This document shows, piece after piece, positions 17,778 through 26,423 of a stretch of DNA of 64,000 nucleotides. The stretch's first letter is position 1. Every line of letters starts with the position of its first letter. Where the stretch lies: positions 186,001 to 250,000 of the forward strand of contig CAZICV010000004.1 of assembly GCA_964537925.1 (NCBI GenBank), in the 5' to 3' direction. Source of the stretch: SLDF01 sp964537925. GTDB taxonomy: Bacteria > Bacteroidota > Bacteroidia > Chitinophagales > Saprospiraceae. Under the pieces are notes generated by a model. It saw only the letters and a list, made by a program, of their open reading frames with translations. It was not told where the DNA came from and made no database searches. The position numbers and the translations under genes are program-made.

Positions 17778-18356
17778 ATGGAAACGACCGCATTCACCCT
17801 CCGGCCCTGGCGCATCGACGACCTGGACAACCTGGTCCGCTACGCAGGCAACCGGAAGATAGCCGGATGTATGACCGACAGCTTCCCGCATCCCTACGCG
17901 GAGGCAAACGGAAAAGCCTTCATCGCGTTCGCTACGCAGGACGATCCGGTACATATCTTTTGTATCGACGTCGCAGGCGAAGCAGTGGGCGGGATCGGCA
18001 TACATCCGCAGGCCGACATCCACCGGCGCAATGCCGAGCTCGGCTACTGGCTGGCGGAACCTTTCTGGGGCCAGGGCATCGTGAGCCGGGCCATCCGCCA
18101 GGCCGTAGATTTCGCTTTCGCGACCTACGATATCGACCGGGTATTTGCCCGGCCATTCGGATCCAATACCCGGTCACAGCGGGTGCTGGAGAAAAACGGC
18201 TTTGTCCTGGAAGGTCGCTTTGAAAAGACGCTGATCAAATGGGACGTGTACGAGGACGAACTGATCTATGCCGTACGACGGGAAAGTTGGATAACGGCCA
18301 GCTCTGCAAATCCCCCAACTTCAATCGCAGCGACCGATGGCGATACCGCAGCATAA
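17778..18356 (+). CDS. GNAT-family N-acetyltransferase (RimJ/RimL type)
   Basis: 192 residues. The RimJ/RimL-like layout is clear: FTLRPWRIDDLDNLVRY at the N-terminus, a central GGIGIHPQ strand, the ELGYWLAEPFWGQGIVSRAI acetyl-CoA loop (Q/RxxGxG-type at about 90-98), and RVFARPFGSNTRSQRVLEKNGF near the end. Members acetylate ribosomal protein N-termini, antibiotics or small amines; the substrate here is not evident. The last 20 bases overlap the next gene, so the two probably form an operon driven from motif copy 3. Confidence 0.85.
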   Translation: METTAFTLRPWRIDDLDNLVRYAGNRKIAGCMTDSFPHPYAEANGKAFIAFATQDDPVHIFCIDVAGEAVGGIGIHPQADIHRRNAELGYWLAEPFWGQGIVSRAIRQAVDFAFATYDIDRVFARPFGSNTRSQRVLEKNGFVLEGRFEKTLIKWDVYEDELIYAVRRESWITASSANPPTSIAATDGDTAA

Positions 18357-18849
18357 GGAAGAGCTGATCAGGGCGATCCGTGACAACTACGGTCGACTCA
18401 GGGCCGAACTGGCCAACATCCCTGCCGAGGTGACGAAAGAAAAAACACTCGAGGGGCACGCCAGGAACACACTGATGAGCGTGCAGGACCTGCTCGCTTA
18501 CCTGATCGGCTGGGGCCAGTTGGTACTGAAATGGCAGGACAGAAAATCCCGGGCATTAGCTGTCGACTTCCCGGAGACCGATTATAAATGGAATGAACTC
18601 GGCCTGCTGGCCCAAAAGTTCTACCGCGATTATGCCGCTGCTGACTTTACTGAACGCCTGGCCTTGCTTGATGAAACCGTAGATTCGTTGCTTCGTCTTG
18701 TCGAAAATGAATCGAATACGGCCCTTTACGAAGTGCACTGGTACGACAAGTGGACGATGGGACGCATGATCCAGCTGAACAGTGCCTCACCTTATCAAAA
18801 TGCCCGCAACAGGCTCCGGAGATGGAAAAAGGCCAGTGGAATGACCTGA
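18337..18849 (+). CDS. ClbS/DfsB family four-helix-bundle protein
   Basis: 170 residues. The N-terminal pattern HKEELIRAIRDNYGRLRAEL, the central LLAYLIGWGQLVLKW, and YKWNELGLLAQKFY are typical of the ClbS/DfsB (former DUF1706) family, a DinB-like bundle. ClbS in E. coli is a cyclopropane hydrolase that protects from colibactin; most relatives have unknown roles. It overlaps the GNAT gene by 20 bases, suggesting translational coupling and perhaps a joint detoxification role, which is inference. Confidence 0.8.
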   Translation: MAIPQHKEELIRAIRDNYGRLRAELANIPAEVTKEKTLEGHARNTLMSVQDLLAYLIGWGQLVLKWQDRKSRALAVDFPETDYKWNELGLLAQKFYRDYAAADFTERLALLDETVDSLLRLVENESNTALYEVHWYDKWTMGRMIQLNSASPYQNARNRLRRWKKASGMT

Positions 18850-18894
18850 CCATACCCAAGAAAAGGCACATCCCGACTTGGTTCAGTCCAAAAA

Positions 18895-19045
18895 ATATCT
18901 GCAGATATCAGGATAAATAATAAATAAAACCAGATATTTCCAAGGACAATTACTCCCTTATATCAATTACTAAGGCATAATGTGCGCTGCCTTTCCTTTC
19001 AATACTATTTATAGTTTGTTATGATTTTCGAAAATATCCAGATAT
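18895..19045. promoter_or_regulatory. Cluster of CAGATAT half-sites upstream of the 19046 gene
   Basis: ATATCTGCAGATAT (18895-18908) is a perfect 14-base palindrome. The half-site CAGATAT recurs at 18931-18937 and 19039-19045, the last directly abutting the ATG. The region is AT-rich. The pattern suggests a repressor binding cooperatively across the promoter. Confidence 0.5.
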
Positions 19046-19792
19046 ATGAATAGCAGGAATGATCAATCAATGGATCGGGAATACCTGAACAGTATCCTTG
19101 AACGCCTGGGTAGCAAACCACTCACCGTCACCGGCCACGGCTACGAGCGATATGGCCCTATCCCCATTCGTGAGGCAGTGGAGAAATCAACGAGTATCTA
19201 CGATAATCAATGGAAAGAAAAACCTGCCCTGGGACTGATCATGGTTGTCCTCGCGGCAAACAGGGATTATAACAAGGTAGTTCTGCCTAATCTAATCAGG
19301 ATAGAAGAGCAATATCCCGGCTTGGCAACTTTCGACGACCTCTCCAAACTCATAGAGAAACTCGGCCAAAAACGTTTCCTTGCCCTTTGGGGACATCAGG
19401 ACCAAAAGAAATATGACACTTTGAGAAACCTGCTACAGGAGATAGGTCAACTGCGCAAGGATCACCCGGGTGTTGAGAAGGACTACGAACTGATGCATGC
19501 CTGGGGACAAAATACAAGCCTGACAGGCTACAAAAAGGATCCTATCGGCAGGATTTTTAACATCGGACCGGCGACCTTCCAGCACCTGCGCATGACATTT
19601 GGCGTCGATACGACCAAGCCCGACGAACGATTTAAGCATGTTCTGAAAAAAGAGTTTGGTTTTACCAAAGTAACAGAGCTGGGAGCAGTAGAGATCATAG
19701 AGCGGATGGCCGGTATCACGGGTGTGCGAGCCCTGGTGATCGATCAGATACTCGTGAAGTACGTCACAAGCTATCCCGAACGCGTTTTGTGA
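19046..19792 (+). CDS. Protein of unknown function, possible helix-hairpin-helix (DNA-glycosylase-like) fold
   Basis: 248 residues, all-helical in appearance, no signal peptide or membrane segment. Two stretches recall HhH-GPD proteins: LGLIMVVLAANRDYNKVVLP near residues 61-80 and NIGPATFQHLRMTFGVDTTK near 172-191, the latter like a hairpin followed by a catalytic-type aspartate. A typical [4Fe-4S] cluster motif is absent. I do not recognise a characterised homologue. It is AT-richer than its neighbours, stands alone, and has a repeated CAGATAT promoter pattern, so it may be a mobile or defence-type gene. An alternative start is the ATG at 19070. Confidence 0.5.
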   Translation: MNSRNDQSMDREYLNSILERLGSKPLTVTGHGYERYGPIPIREAVEKSTSIYDNQWKEKPALGLIMVVLAANRDYNKVVLPNLIRIEEQYPGLATFDDLSKLIEKLGQKRFLALWGHQDQKKYDTLRNLLQEIGQLRKDHPGVEKDYELMHAWGQNTSLTGYKKDPIGRIFNIGPATFQHLRMTFGVDTTKPDERFKHVLKKEFGFTKVTELGAVEIIERMAGITGVRALVIDQILVKYVTSYPERVL

Positions 19793-19867
19793 CATGCTGC
19801 ATAACACAAACGGGCGGCTTCCGCTGGTGGTCTGTTGTTGAATGAGCTCCGCAAAAGTGACCAGGGG

Positions 19868-20206
19868 CTACTTCCCCATGATCTTCCTGCGGTGCGCCAG
19901 TCCCCAGTAGTGTAGTTCCTGCATCACCCGCTCCAGTGAACGGCCGTGCTCCGTGATCGAGTATTCTACCGTGGGTGGGAATGTATCGAAGACCTGCCTG
20001 CGGACCAGTTCATTCGCCTCCAGCGCTTTTAGCTCTTTGGAGAGCATTTTGTCCGTGATGCCACCGACCTCCCGGGACAACTGGCCAAAACGAAGGGGGC
20101 CCGATGACAGGGCAAACAGGATAAGCAGCTTCCACCTGCCCTCGATGGCTTCCAGCGCATCGCGGATAGAAAGCATTGTAGCGGGGCATCTTCCGTCTGT
20201 CAGCAT
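19868..20206 (-). CDS. HxlR-family transcriptional regulator 1
   Basis: 112 residues. The winged-helix signature is complete: GRWKLLILFALSSGPLRFGQL, LSREVGGITDKMLSKELKAL and VEYSITEHGRSL. Cys7 near the N-terminus occupies the place of the redox- or electrophile-sensing cysteine of HxlR/HypR-type regulators. It is divergent from a DoxX-like gene across a 120-base gap holding two tandem palindromes, so it most likely controls that gene and itself. The same gene pair recurs at 29117-29934. Confidence 0.88.
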   Translation of the reverse strand: MLTDGRCPATMLSIRDALEAIEGRWKLLILFALSSGPLRFGQLSREVGGITDKMLSKELKALEANELVRRQVFDTFPPTVEYSITEHGRSLERVMQELHYWGLAHRRKIMGK

Positions 20207-20244
20207 GTGTGGCGATACTGTTGTCTTTCATTACTTCCCTGCAG

Positions 20245-20274
20245 GATAGTACTATCTGCCGGGATAGTACTATC
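20245..20274. promoter_or_regulatory. Two tandem 12-bp palindromes between HxlR and DoxX genes
   Basis: GATAGTACTATC occurs at 20245-20256 and again at 20263-20274, each a perfect palindrome, 18 bases apart centre to centre. It is the obvious HxlR operator candidate in the divergent promoter. Confidence 0.75.
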
Positions 20275-20326
20275 CATCGTATAGCGAATATAGGCAGTTT
20301 TGCATTGTCACAAAACAACCTACCAT

Positions 20327-20731
20327 ATGACAAACCGGATACGAACCGCCAGAGCATGGCATATTTCACTCTGGACCGCCCAGGTCCTGATCGCCGTAGT
20401 TCTCGCCTTCGGCGGTTACATGAAGGCCTTCCGGCCTGTGATCGAACTGGCTGCCATGTGGTCCTGGACTGGTGAACTCCCTGCCGCCGCGGTACGCATC
20501 ACCGGCCTGCTGGACCTGCTGGGCATGGCCGGGCTCATACTGCCCGGAATGCTACATATACAGCCCCGACTCACGATCCTGGCAGCCGGAAGCGTAGCAA
20601 CGCTCATGATCTGCGCCGCTCTTTTCCACATAGCCCGCGGGGAGGGGTCGGATATCGGCATCAATATCTTCCTTGCAGCACTGGCCGTATTCGTTGTATG
20701 GGGCAGGCAGCGGAAAGCGCCCTTCAAATAA
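20327..20731 (+). CDS. DoxX-like membrane protein
   Basis: 134 residues from the ATG at 20327 (MTNRIRTARAW); a longer in-frame reading from 20300 would start within the promoter. Four transmembrane helices (about 15-35, 45-65, 70-90, 100-120) with LAFGGYMKAFRP and GLLDLLGMAGLILP are typical of the DoxX-like family. Its likely regulator is the divergent HxlR gene. In other bacteria such pairs respond to thiol- or quinone-type stress; that link is an inference here. Confidence 0.8.
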   Translation: MTNRIRTARAWHISLWTAQVLIAVVLAFGGYMKAFRPVIELAAMWSWTGELPAAAVRITGLLDLLGMAGLILPGMLHIQPRLTILAAGSVATLMICAALFHIARGEGSDIGINIFLAALAVFVVWGRQRKAPFK

Positions 20732-20901
20732 AGCGTTTGGACCGCCTTTTCGAAAGTAATTACTTAAAACACATACTGTGAATTTGTACTGTTTTGCAGA
20801 ATGGCCTTATAAGTTGTATATTTGTACTAACCGTGCCCGTACAGCTTCCCGTCAGATCAGCTTGCGGGCCTTCCTTTTTATACGCCAGCTCTATTCCGTC
20901 G

Positions 20902-21485
20902 GTGAAAGGACCCAAAACCGTAGAAGAACAGATAGCACTCTTGCAAGGAAGAGGCATGCGTTTTCGATCAGAGGATGATGCACGCCATTTCTTATTGAAT
21001 ATCAGTTACTACAGGCTCAAGGGATACTGGTGGGAAATGCAGGATATTGGAAGTCATTAGAAACAATCACACTAGGTACGCTCTCCAAGTTGTATGGCAA
21101 CCTACACCATCAGTTGCCTGAAAAAACCACAATCGCCCGGGAATTTGGACTATACAATCAAAAACACCTAAAGGGATGGCTTATCTCCATAACACTGATA
21201 CGAAATATAATAGCCCATCATGGAAGATTGTGGAACAGAGAGATCATCAACAAATATGAATGGCCGGAACAAATACCATACCCCCTCTTAACTTACGTTC
21301 CGGACAACCACCAGAGAAGAAAAATATTTCCTATCCTCTCTGCGATCATATACCTGAACAATCGGATAAGTCCGGGGCACCACATCAAGGAAGAACTATT
21401 AGCGCTTTTCGGACAGTTCAATACAGTCCGCCTCTCAAGGATGGGATTTCCTGCTTCATGGGAAGAACAGCCTGTTTGGAAATAA
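20902..21485 (+). pseudogene. Abi_2 (AbiD/AbiF-like) abortive-infection gene, frameshifted with internal deletion
   Basis: The N-terminal part, read from a GTG at 20902, gives KGPKTVEEQIALLQGRGM and LLNISYYRLKGYWWEMQ, the opening motif of Abi_2 proteins, and stops at 21060. The C-terminal part continues in another frame (about 21045-21485) with TLSKLYGNLHHQLPEKTTIA, LIRNIIAHHGRLWNREI and YPLLTYVP. The central ~100 residues expected in a ~300-residue Abi_2 protein are missing, so there is a deletion as well as a frame change. The RNxxAHH motif, a HEPN-type RNase signature, survives in the second part. The DNA is AT-rich. Almost certainly inactive. Confidence 0.75.
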
Positions 21486-21666
21486 CTTTACCACTCCGGC
21501 TGGCTAACAACCCCATCTTCCCCGAAAATCAACTGCCGGGCTCTGTAGGCCCTAGCGCATGATGAAACAATCATGCGTATTCTTCATGGTTGGTTTGAAT
21601 TTATTTTGGCGCTTTCCTCTTCCGGATACCCTGCAGTATCTACCTTAGGTAAAGAAAATAAGCATC

Positions 21667-22086
21667 ATGGCCAAAAACAAAACAACCGAGACTACCGCCA
21701 GCGTAACAGACTTCATCGACCTGGTCGGCAGCGAGCAGAAGCGGCAGGACAGCTACCGGCTGATCGAACTGATGCGCGACCTCACCGGGCACGAGCCGAA
21801 GATGTGGGGACCGAGTATCATCGGTTTCGGCCAGTACCACTACAAATACGCAAGCGGCCATGAAGGCGACGCACCGCTCCTGGGCTTCTCTCCCCGCAAG
21901 GCCGCTATCTCGCTCTACGTCTTCAGCGGACTGGAAGAACACCGCCATCTGCTCGAAGGGCTCGGCAAATACAAGATCGGCAAAGTCTGTATCTACGCCA
22001 ACAAACTCTCCGACATTGATGAGCCTGCCCTCATCAAGCTCATGAAGGCAACCATTGCATTCGTGGAGGCAGAATACGGGGCTTAA
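21667..22086 (+). CDS. DUF1801 (YdhG-like) domain protein
   Basis: 139 residues. The pattern RQDSYRLIELMRDLTGHEPKM, then WGPSIIGFGQYHYKY, GFSPRKAAISLYVF and KVCIYANKLSDIDEPALIKL is that of cytosolic DUF1801 proteins, a small alpha/beta fold without known catalysis. The family is common in Bacteroidota and usually monocistronic, as here. Confidence 0.85.
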   Translation: MAKNKTTETTASVTDFIDLVGSEQKRQDSYRLIELMRDLTGHEPKMWGPSIIGFGQYHYKYASGHEGDAPLLGFSPRKAAISLYVFSGLEEHRHLLEGLGKYKIGKVCIYANKLSDIDEPALIKLMKATIAFVEAEYGA

Positions 22087-22429
22087 CCAGGCTTCCGCAG
22101 GCCCGTAACACCTCTCACTACACCGCTTCACCCCGGCAGCATACTGTTTTTTTCACCATCTGTGAACAGCACGCGGCCGGTTTACATTTATCATATTGAA
22201 CCGCGTCGGCCCGGCTATCGATCAACGGGTGTTCCAAAGCGCATTTCTCAGCGTATCAACGCGACTTGTTATCAGCTTCTTCCGTACTGTCACACCCTGC
22301 GTGAGACTGTGGGAACTTTTGCCTGCCCGGACCGTATACCCGATCTGCCTCCACCACAAGAGCGGAAGCAGGTCAAGGCTAAAACATATATATAAAATTA
22401 TAATATTAACCCGATAATCAGAACTTCTT
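22087..22429. other. Intergenic region without recognised features
   Basis: About 340 bases, becoming AT-rich toward the baeRF gene (22380-22425). I see no gene, hairpin or member of the repeat families. Confidence 0.5.
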
Positions 22430-23509
22430 ATGGCGATCAGACAACAACTGGAAAAACTGGCCTCGGAGACAGGCAGCCCCTGTGTGACCATTTCTTTCAA
22501 CACGCACCGGACACGCCCGGATAATGCACAGGATATCGTCCGGCTGAAAAACATGTTGAAAGAAGCCGAAAAGCGGGTGACCGATGAGTTTGGCAAGCGG
22601 CCCGCAGCCCGCCTGCTGGAACGTATCGCAAAAATGGAGGAAGAGATAGACAGCAACCAGAACCTGGACAGCCTGCATATCTTCCTGTCCGACCATACCC
22701 GGGAGGTCATCAGGTCGCCCTGGCCTGTCCACGAAAACGAAGTACATATCTCGGATACATTTGCCCTCAGACCACTCATCAAGGACTATACCCGCGGCGA
22801 AGAGTACCTCGTCATGCTCCTCTCCCAGGGAGGCGTGCAACTATACGATGCACTCAACGACAGCATCAGCTCGGAGATCCGCAACGATGATTTCCCCTTC
22901 GCCGAGACGCCCCACTACATCACCAACGCCGAAAAGGCGAGCGACGGCAAACAGGTGGACAATATGGTCCGGGAGTTCTTCAACAGGGTAGACAAAGCGC
23001 TGGTCAGGGTACACAACGAGACCGGCCTGCAGTGCGTGGTCATCTGCACGGAAAACAACTACAGCCGACTGATACAGGTCGCCGACAGGCCCTCGGTCTA
23101 CCACGGCTATGTACCGGTAGACTACAACAATACGGCCCCGCACCAGATCGCCCGGCAGGCCTGGGGCCTGATCGAACGCGTACAGTTCGACCGCAGGACA
23201 AAGGCCATCAGCGAGATGCAGGAAGCGGTAGCGCAGGGACTGGTCCTCACCGATCTGCAGGAGATATACCAGGCAGCCATCGACGGACGGGCCGATCTGC
23301 TGATCATACGGCGCGACTTTGCACAACCCGTACGCATGACCGGCGACCGGACATTCACCTTCATCGACGACAAGACAAAACACGGGACGGTCGAAGATAT
23401 CACCAGCCATATCACCTGGCAGGTCCTCTCCCGCAAGGGGCGCGTGGTGTTCACCTCCCAGGAACAATTGCAGTCGCTGGGGGCGATCGCGCTGAAAACC
23501 AGGTATTGA
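22430..23509 (+). CDS. baeRF-family protein (bacterial archaeo-eukaryotic release factor-like)
   Basis: 359 residues. The start (PCVTISFNTHRTRPDNAQD, LKNMLKEAEKRV) and the end (KHGTVEDITSHITWQVLSRK, then VVFTSQEQLQSLGAIALKTR) match the baeRF group, relatives of eRF1 and Dom34/Pelota domains predicted to act on stalled ribosomes or to bind translation components. The middle contains the LLSQGGVQLYDAL strand pair typical of the eRF1 middle domain. I cannot decide the subfamily. No direct functional evidence exists in this window. Monocistronic. Confidence 0.7.
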   Translation: MAIRQQLEKLASETGSPCVTISFNTHRTRPDNAQDIVRLKNMLKEAEKRVTDEFGKRPAARLLERIAKMEEEIDSNQNLDSLHIFLSDHTREVIRSPWPVHENEVHISDTFALRPLIKDYTRGEEYLVMLLSQGGVQLYDALNDSISSEIRNDDFPFAETPHYITNAEKASDGKQVDNMVREFFNRVDKALVRVHNETGLQCVVICTENNYSRLIQVADRPSVYHGYVPVDYNNTAPHQIARQAWGLIERVQFDRRTKAISEMQEAVAQGLVLTDLQEIYQAAIDGRADLLIIRRDFAQPVRMTGDRTFTFIDDKTKHGTVEDITSHITWQVLSRKGRVVFTSQEQLQSLGAIALKTRY

Positions 23510-23551
23510 GGCGGGACCGGCGGGTGGGGGCAGCTCAGGGTGCATATACAT

Positions 23552-23572
23552 TATTTAGATATAGTCTAAATA
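23552..23572. promoter_or_regulatory. Iron-box-like inverted repeat upstream of the SIP gene
   Basis: TATTTAGA-TATAG-TCTAAATA has perfect 8-base arms. A -7-like TATCTTTA lies at 23585-23592, so a bound repressor would cover the promoter. The sequence resembles metal-responsive (Fur/DtxR-type) operators, fitting a siderophore-interacting protein downstream. A shorter relative lies at 57379-57395. Confidence 0.7.
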
Positions 23573-23614
23573 AAAACAAATGCTATCTTTACCGGGAAGC
23601 AATATGATACCACC

Positions 23615-24346
23615 ATGCCTACCGTACCCAAATGGCTGGCCGATACGCTGGAGAAAGTCTCCTCTAAGCACTACCACCCGGTCGCTGTCACACATACCGA
23701 GTACTATGCAGCGGACCTGAAACTGGTGCGGTTCGAAGGGGACATCCACCAGGCAGATTTCGTGGCAGGCAACGTGGTGGAGTTTCGTGTCACGGATACC
23801 GGGTACCGCCACTATACGCCTTCGTCGTACGACGCGCTCAACCATGTCTGCGAGGTGATCTTCTACCTGCATGGGCAGGGACCGGGCAGCGCCTGGGCCT
23901 CTTCACTCAAACCCGGCGACCGGACAAAGCTGATGGGGCCCGGCGGCAAGATGAGTTACCAGGCAGCATTCCGGCGGCATTTTGTTTTCGGCGACGAGAC
24001 TTCGCTGGGCCTCATGATCTGTATGGAAAGGGCTGCCCGCGAACACGGGCACGACTTCCGGGCGCTGGCCGAACTCGGTGATACACGACAGGAATGGCCG
24101 GCGGTTCTCGGTAGCGCGGCCATACAGGTTGCAACGTGTTCGCCCGAAGACCCGGCGGGACCGGCCATACGCCTGTTCATCACCGGGGCGCTTGTGCCCG
24201 ACGATGAAACGGACGACACATGCTTTTACCTCACGGGGCGGGCCAGGTCTATCCAGCAGTTCAGGAAGATGCTGGTCGCACGGGGCGTAGCGAACAGGCA
24301 GATAAAAACGTATCCCTACTGGGCGGAGGGCAAGAAAGGGCTCTGA
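23615..24346 (+). CDS. Siderophore-interacting protein (FAD-dependent ferric reductase, ViuB/SIP family)
   Basis: 243 residues. The FAD-binding motif RHYTPSS is at 65-71 and the second family motif HGQGPGSAWA at 86-95, followed by GGKMSY and a C-terminal reductase lobe ending YPYWAEGKKGL, which is the normal SIP end. These enzymes reduce ferric siderophores in the cytoplasm to release iron, using NAD(P)H or ferredoxin. The iron-box-like palindrome at its promoter supports iron-repressed expression. It starts a run of plus-strand genes but has its own promoter. Confidence 0.88.
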   Translation: MPTVPKWLADTLEKVSSKHYHPVAVTHTEYYAADLKLVRFEGDIHQADFVAGNVVEFRVTDTGYRHYTPSSYDALNHVCEVIFYLHGQGPGSAWASSLKPGDRTKLMGPGGKMSYQAAFRRHFVFGDETSLGLMICMERAAREHGHDFRALAELGDTRQEWPAVLGSAAIQVATCSPEDPAGPAIRLFITGALVPDDETDDTCFYLTGRARSIQQFRKMLVARGVANRQIKTYPYWAEGKKGL

Positions 24347-24420
24347 CACGAAAAGGAAAAAGGAAATCCGTTATCTTGTTTCCGGGACATGGTACATGCC
24401 CCATCATGAAATGAACGCAA

Positions 24421-25086
24421 ATGGAACACGAAATAGACCTGGAGGAAATGGGCAGGCAACTGCGGTGCCCGTCGGGAGCATGGGCCGCTGAAGTCGGCGA
24501 CATGATGTTTCTCTCCAACGGCAATATGATCAACAGGACCGTGGAAGCGCTGGCGATCAGGCCGGGGGACAGTATACTGGAGATCGGCTTCGGCAGCGGC
24601 AGGCACCTGCCGGATCTTTTTGCCCGTTACCCGGATATCGTCTACCACGGCGCGGATATATCGGATGCTATGCTCGACACGGCCTCGGCGCACAACAGGA
24701 TACTAGTGGATGATGGCCGCGCTTCTTTCCACAAGGTGAGCGGAGACGGCACGCTTGATTTTGCAGACAGTGCATTCGACCGCTGTTTCACGGTCAATAC
24801 GCTCTATTTCTGGGATGATCCCGCTTATTATCTATCGGAGATCCGGCGGACGCTGCACCCGGGCGGCAGGCTGGCGCTGGCCTTTATAGACAAGCAATTC
24901 GGCGAACAGCTACCGTTCACCCGGCAGGTATTTACCTTCTACGAGACAGAGCAGGTAGCGCAACTATTCCGCGAGGCAGGCTTCGAAAGTGTAGAGGTGA
25001 CCAGGCATACGGAAGAGACCTTCACCAAAGACGGGCGGCAGGTGACCCGGCCGTTTGCAATAGCCACCGGCACAGGTCCTTCCTGA
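24421..25086 (+). CDS. Class I SAM-dependent methyltransferase (UbiE/Methyltransf_11-like)
   Basis: 221 residues. Motif I ILEIGFGSGRHL at ~52-63, then the acidic HGADISDAML loop, the post-II DRCFTVNTLYFWDDP, and the LHPGGRLALAFID strand give a complete class I methyltransferase. The substrate is not predictable; the nearest pattern is UbiE-like small-molecule methylation. It starts 74 bases after the SIP gene and could be co-transcribed. Confidence 0.85.
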   Translation: MEHEIDLEEMGRQLRCPSGAWAAEVGDMMFLSNGNMINRTVEALAIRPGDSILEIGFGSGRHLPDLFARYPDIVYHGADISDAMLDTASAHNRILVDDGRASFHKVSGDGTLDFADSAFDRCFTVNTLYFWDDPAYYLSEIRRTLHPGGRLALAFIDKQFGEQLPFTRQVFTFYETEQVAQLFREAGFESVEVTRHTEETFTKDGRQVTRPFAIATGTGPS

Positions 25087-25125
25087 TCCTGCAGGCTGCA
25101 GTCATACGGAATTCCGGCTCAATCC

Positions 25126-25142
25126 CGTATCTTTATAAGATA
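25126..25142 (+). promoter_or_regulatory. Dispersed palindromic promoter-like motif, copy 4
   Basis: CGTATCTTTATAAGATA, 16 of 17 consensus positions, ending 25 bases before the VOC gene ATG. The core TATCTTTA is also a fair -7 element. Confidence 0.55.
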
Positions 25143-25167
25143 CCGGAACCCTCATACTTATGCCGCT

Positions 25168-25554
25168 ATGAAACTGTACAGGATCATACTACCCGTGAGC
25201 GCGATCGGGCTTGCCGCCGACTTTTACGCGTCCATATTCGGGCAAGAGGGCACGAGAGTGTCGCCGGGCAGGCACTATTTCGACCTGGAAGGCGTCATCC
25301 TGGCGCTCTACGACCCGGTCGCCGACGGCGACGAACTCGGCAGGCCCTGGGTCTTCCACGAGAACCAGTATATCTACATCGCCACTGCAGACCTCGGGCG
25401 GGTATATGACCTGTTCAGCCAGGCTGAAGACGGCACGATAGACAGCGGGATCGAAACCATGCCCTGGGGAGAGCGGCTGTTCTACGCCCGCGATCCCTTC
25501 GGCAACCCCATCTGTTTCGTAGACCGGGATACTGTGTACACCGGAAGGGACTGA
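25168..25554 (+). CDS. VOC (glyoxalase/dioxygenase-fold) family protein
   Basis: 128 residues. KLYRIILPVSAIGLAADFY opens the first beta-alpha-beta-beta-beta unit, and ERLFYARDPFGNPICFVDRD closes the second, a standard VOC ending. The metal ligands are not all obvious, so it may be a binding protein rather than an enzyme. It sits directly under palindromic motif copy 4 and is followed after 44 bases by a MORN gene. Confidence 0.8.
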   Translation: MKLYRIILPVSAIGLAADFYASIFGQEGTRVSPGRHYFDLEGVILALYDPVADGDELGRPWVFHENQYIYIATADLGRVYDLFSQAEDGTIDSGIETMPWGERLFYARDPFGNPICFVDRDTVYTGRD

Positions 25555-25598
25555 ACCATATCTCAACTACAGAAGACCTGTACCAATCCGCGCAAACC

Positions 25599-25886
25599 AT
25601 GATGGACAAAAAGCAATATGCCAACGGGCAGAAAACCTACGAACAGCAGGACGACCGGCTGATATATTTCTTCAAGGACGGCAAGATCAAGGCCGAGGGA
25701 CGCTCCATAGACGGGGTCATGCAGGGCGAGTGGCGGTTCTACCGGGAGACCGGGCAGCTATGGCAGGTCGGGCAGTTCAGCGACGGGGAGAAACACGGGC
25801 CCTGGATCCGCTACGACAAACAGGACCGACTCGAATACGAAGAGACTTTCGAAAATGGCAAACTGGTCAAAAAGCCTAAAACATAA
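25599..25886 (+). CDS. MORN_2-repeat protein, YwqK-like
   Basis: 95 residues starting MMDKKQYANG (the ATG at 25602 is an equal choice). Repeated units of the type GKIKAEGRSIDGVMQGEWRF, GQLWQVGQFSDGEKHGPWIR and RLEYEETFENGKLVKKP are MORN_2 repeats as in YwqK, which some databases label an antitoxin; no toxin partner is adjacent. Cytosolic, no signal peptide. Probably in one transcript with the VOC gene. Confidence 0.75.
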   Translation: MMDKKQYANGQKTYEQQDDRLIYFFKDGKIKAEGRSIDGVMQGEWRFYRETGQLWQVGQFSDGEKHGPWIRYDKQDRLEYEETFENGKLVKKPKT

Positions 25887-26423
25887 TCCATTCATACCGA
25901 CCGCCGGCGACGCTGGCTGCCTGGAAACGAACGGGAAAGCTTCCCCCCTTACAGACCGGCAAAAATCAGGGGCGGATCCAGGTATAAAGGCCCGCATATA
26001 CCCAATGTATACCTAACAATATTTCCACATGTGAAATATTATCCAATATTACACGCGGTATATATCTCAATACCAGGCAGTTTCCGTGCCACTGCCCCAT
26101 CATTGCACATACCAAACCCGACAGGCAGCGTACAATACAATAAACCCACACAGTATCGTCTTTTTCCGATCACCCGCGAAAGAATTGACACAGCTTCGTT
26201 AATATTGTAAGCAGAACACGTCAAGTCCTGCCACCCCTCTGGCAGGTATTCGGCCGGATTAGATTTTTGATCCGCAGGCAAATAATACAAAACATTAACC
26301 CGTCTGAATGCCGGCTTCACGCCGTGCATACTACTAAGCTATTGGTGGAGTCCGGAAACCACCTGAAAAACGGGGCGTAACTCCGAAAAGCCTGACGAGT
26401 AGGAAAACAAAACGAAAAACAAA
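25887..26423. other. Long leader region before the glycine-rich genes
   Basis: About 540 bases with no gene I can support. Bases ~26343-26400 can fold: GGTGG (26344-26348) with CCACC (26361-26365), then CGGG/TCCG around GCGTAAC. It could be a structured 5' leader, but it fits no riboswitch class I know. Confidence 0.4.

Noticed and set aside
25599..25886. MORN/YwqK gene as an antitoxin
   Set aside because: The antitoxin label in databases is weak and no toxin gene is adjacent.
26335..26423. Possible riboswitch in the leader of the glycine-rich gene
   Set aside because: Some local pairing exists, but it does not fit the consensus of c-di-GMP, cobalamin, SAM, fluoride, guanidine or THF classes as I know them.
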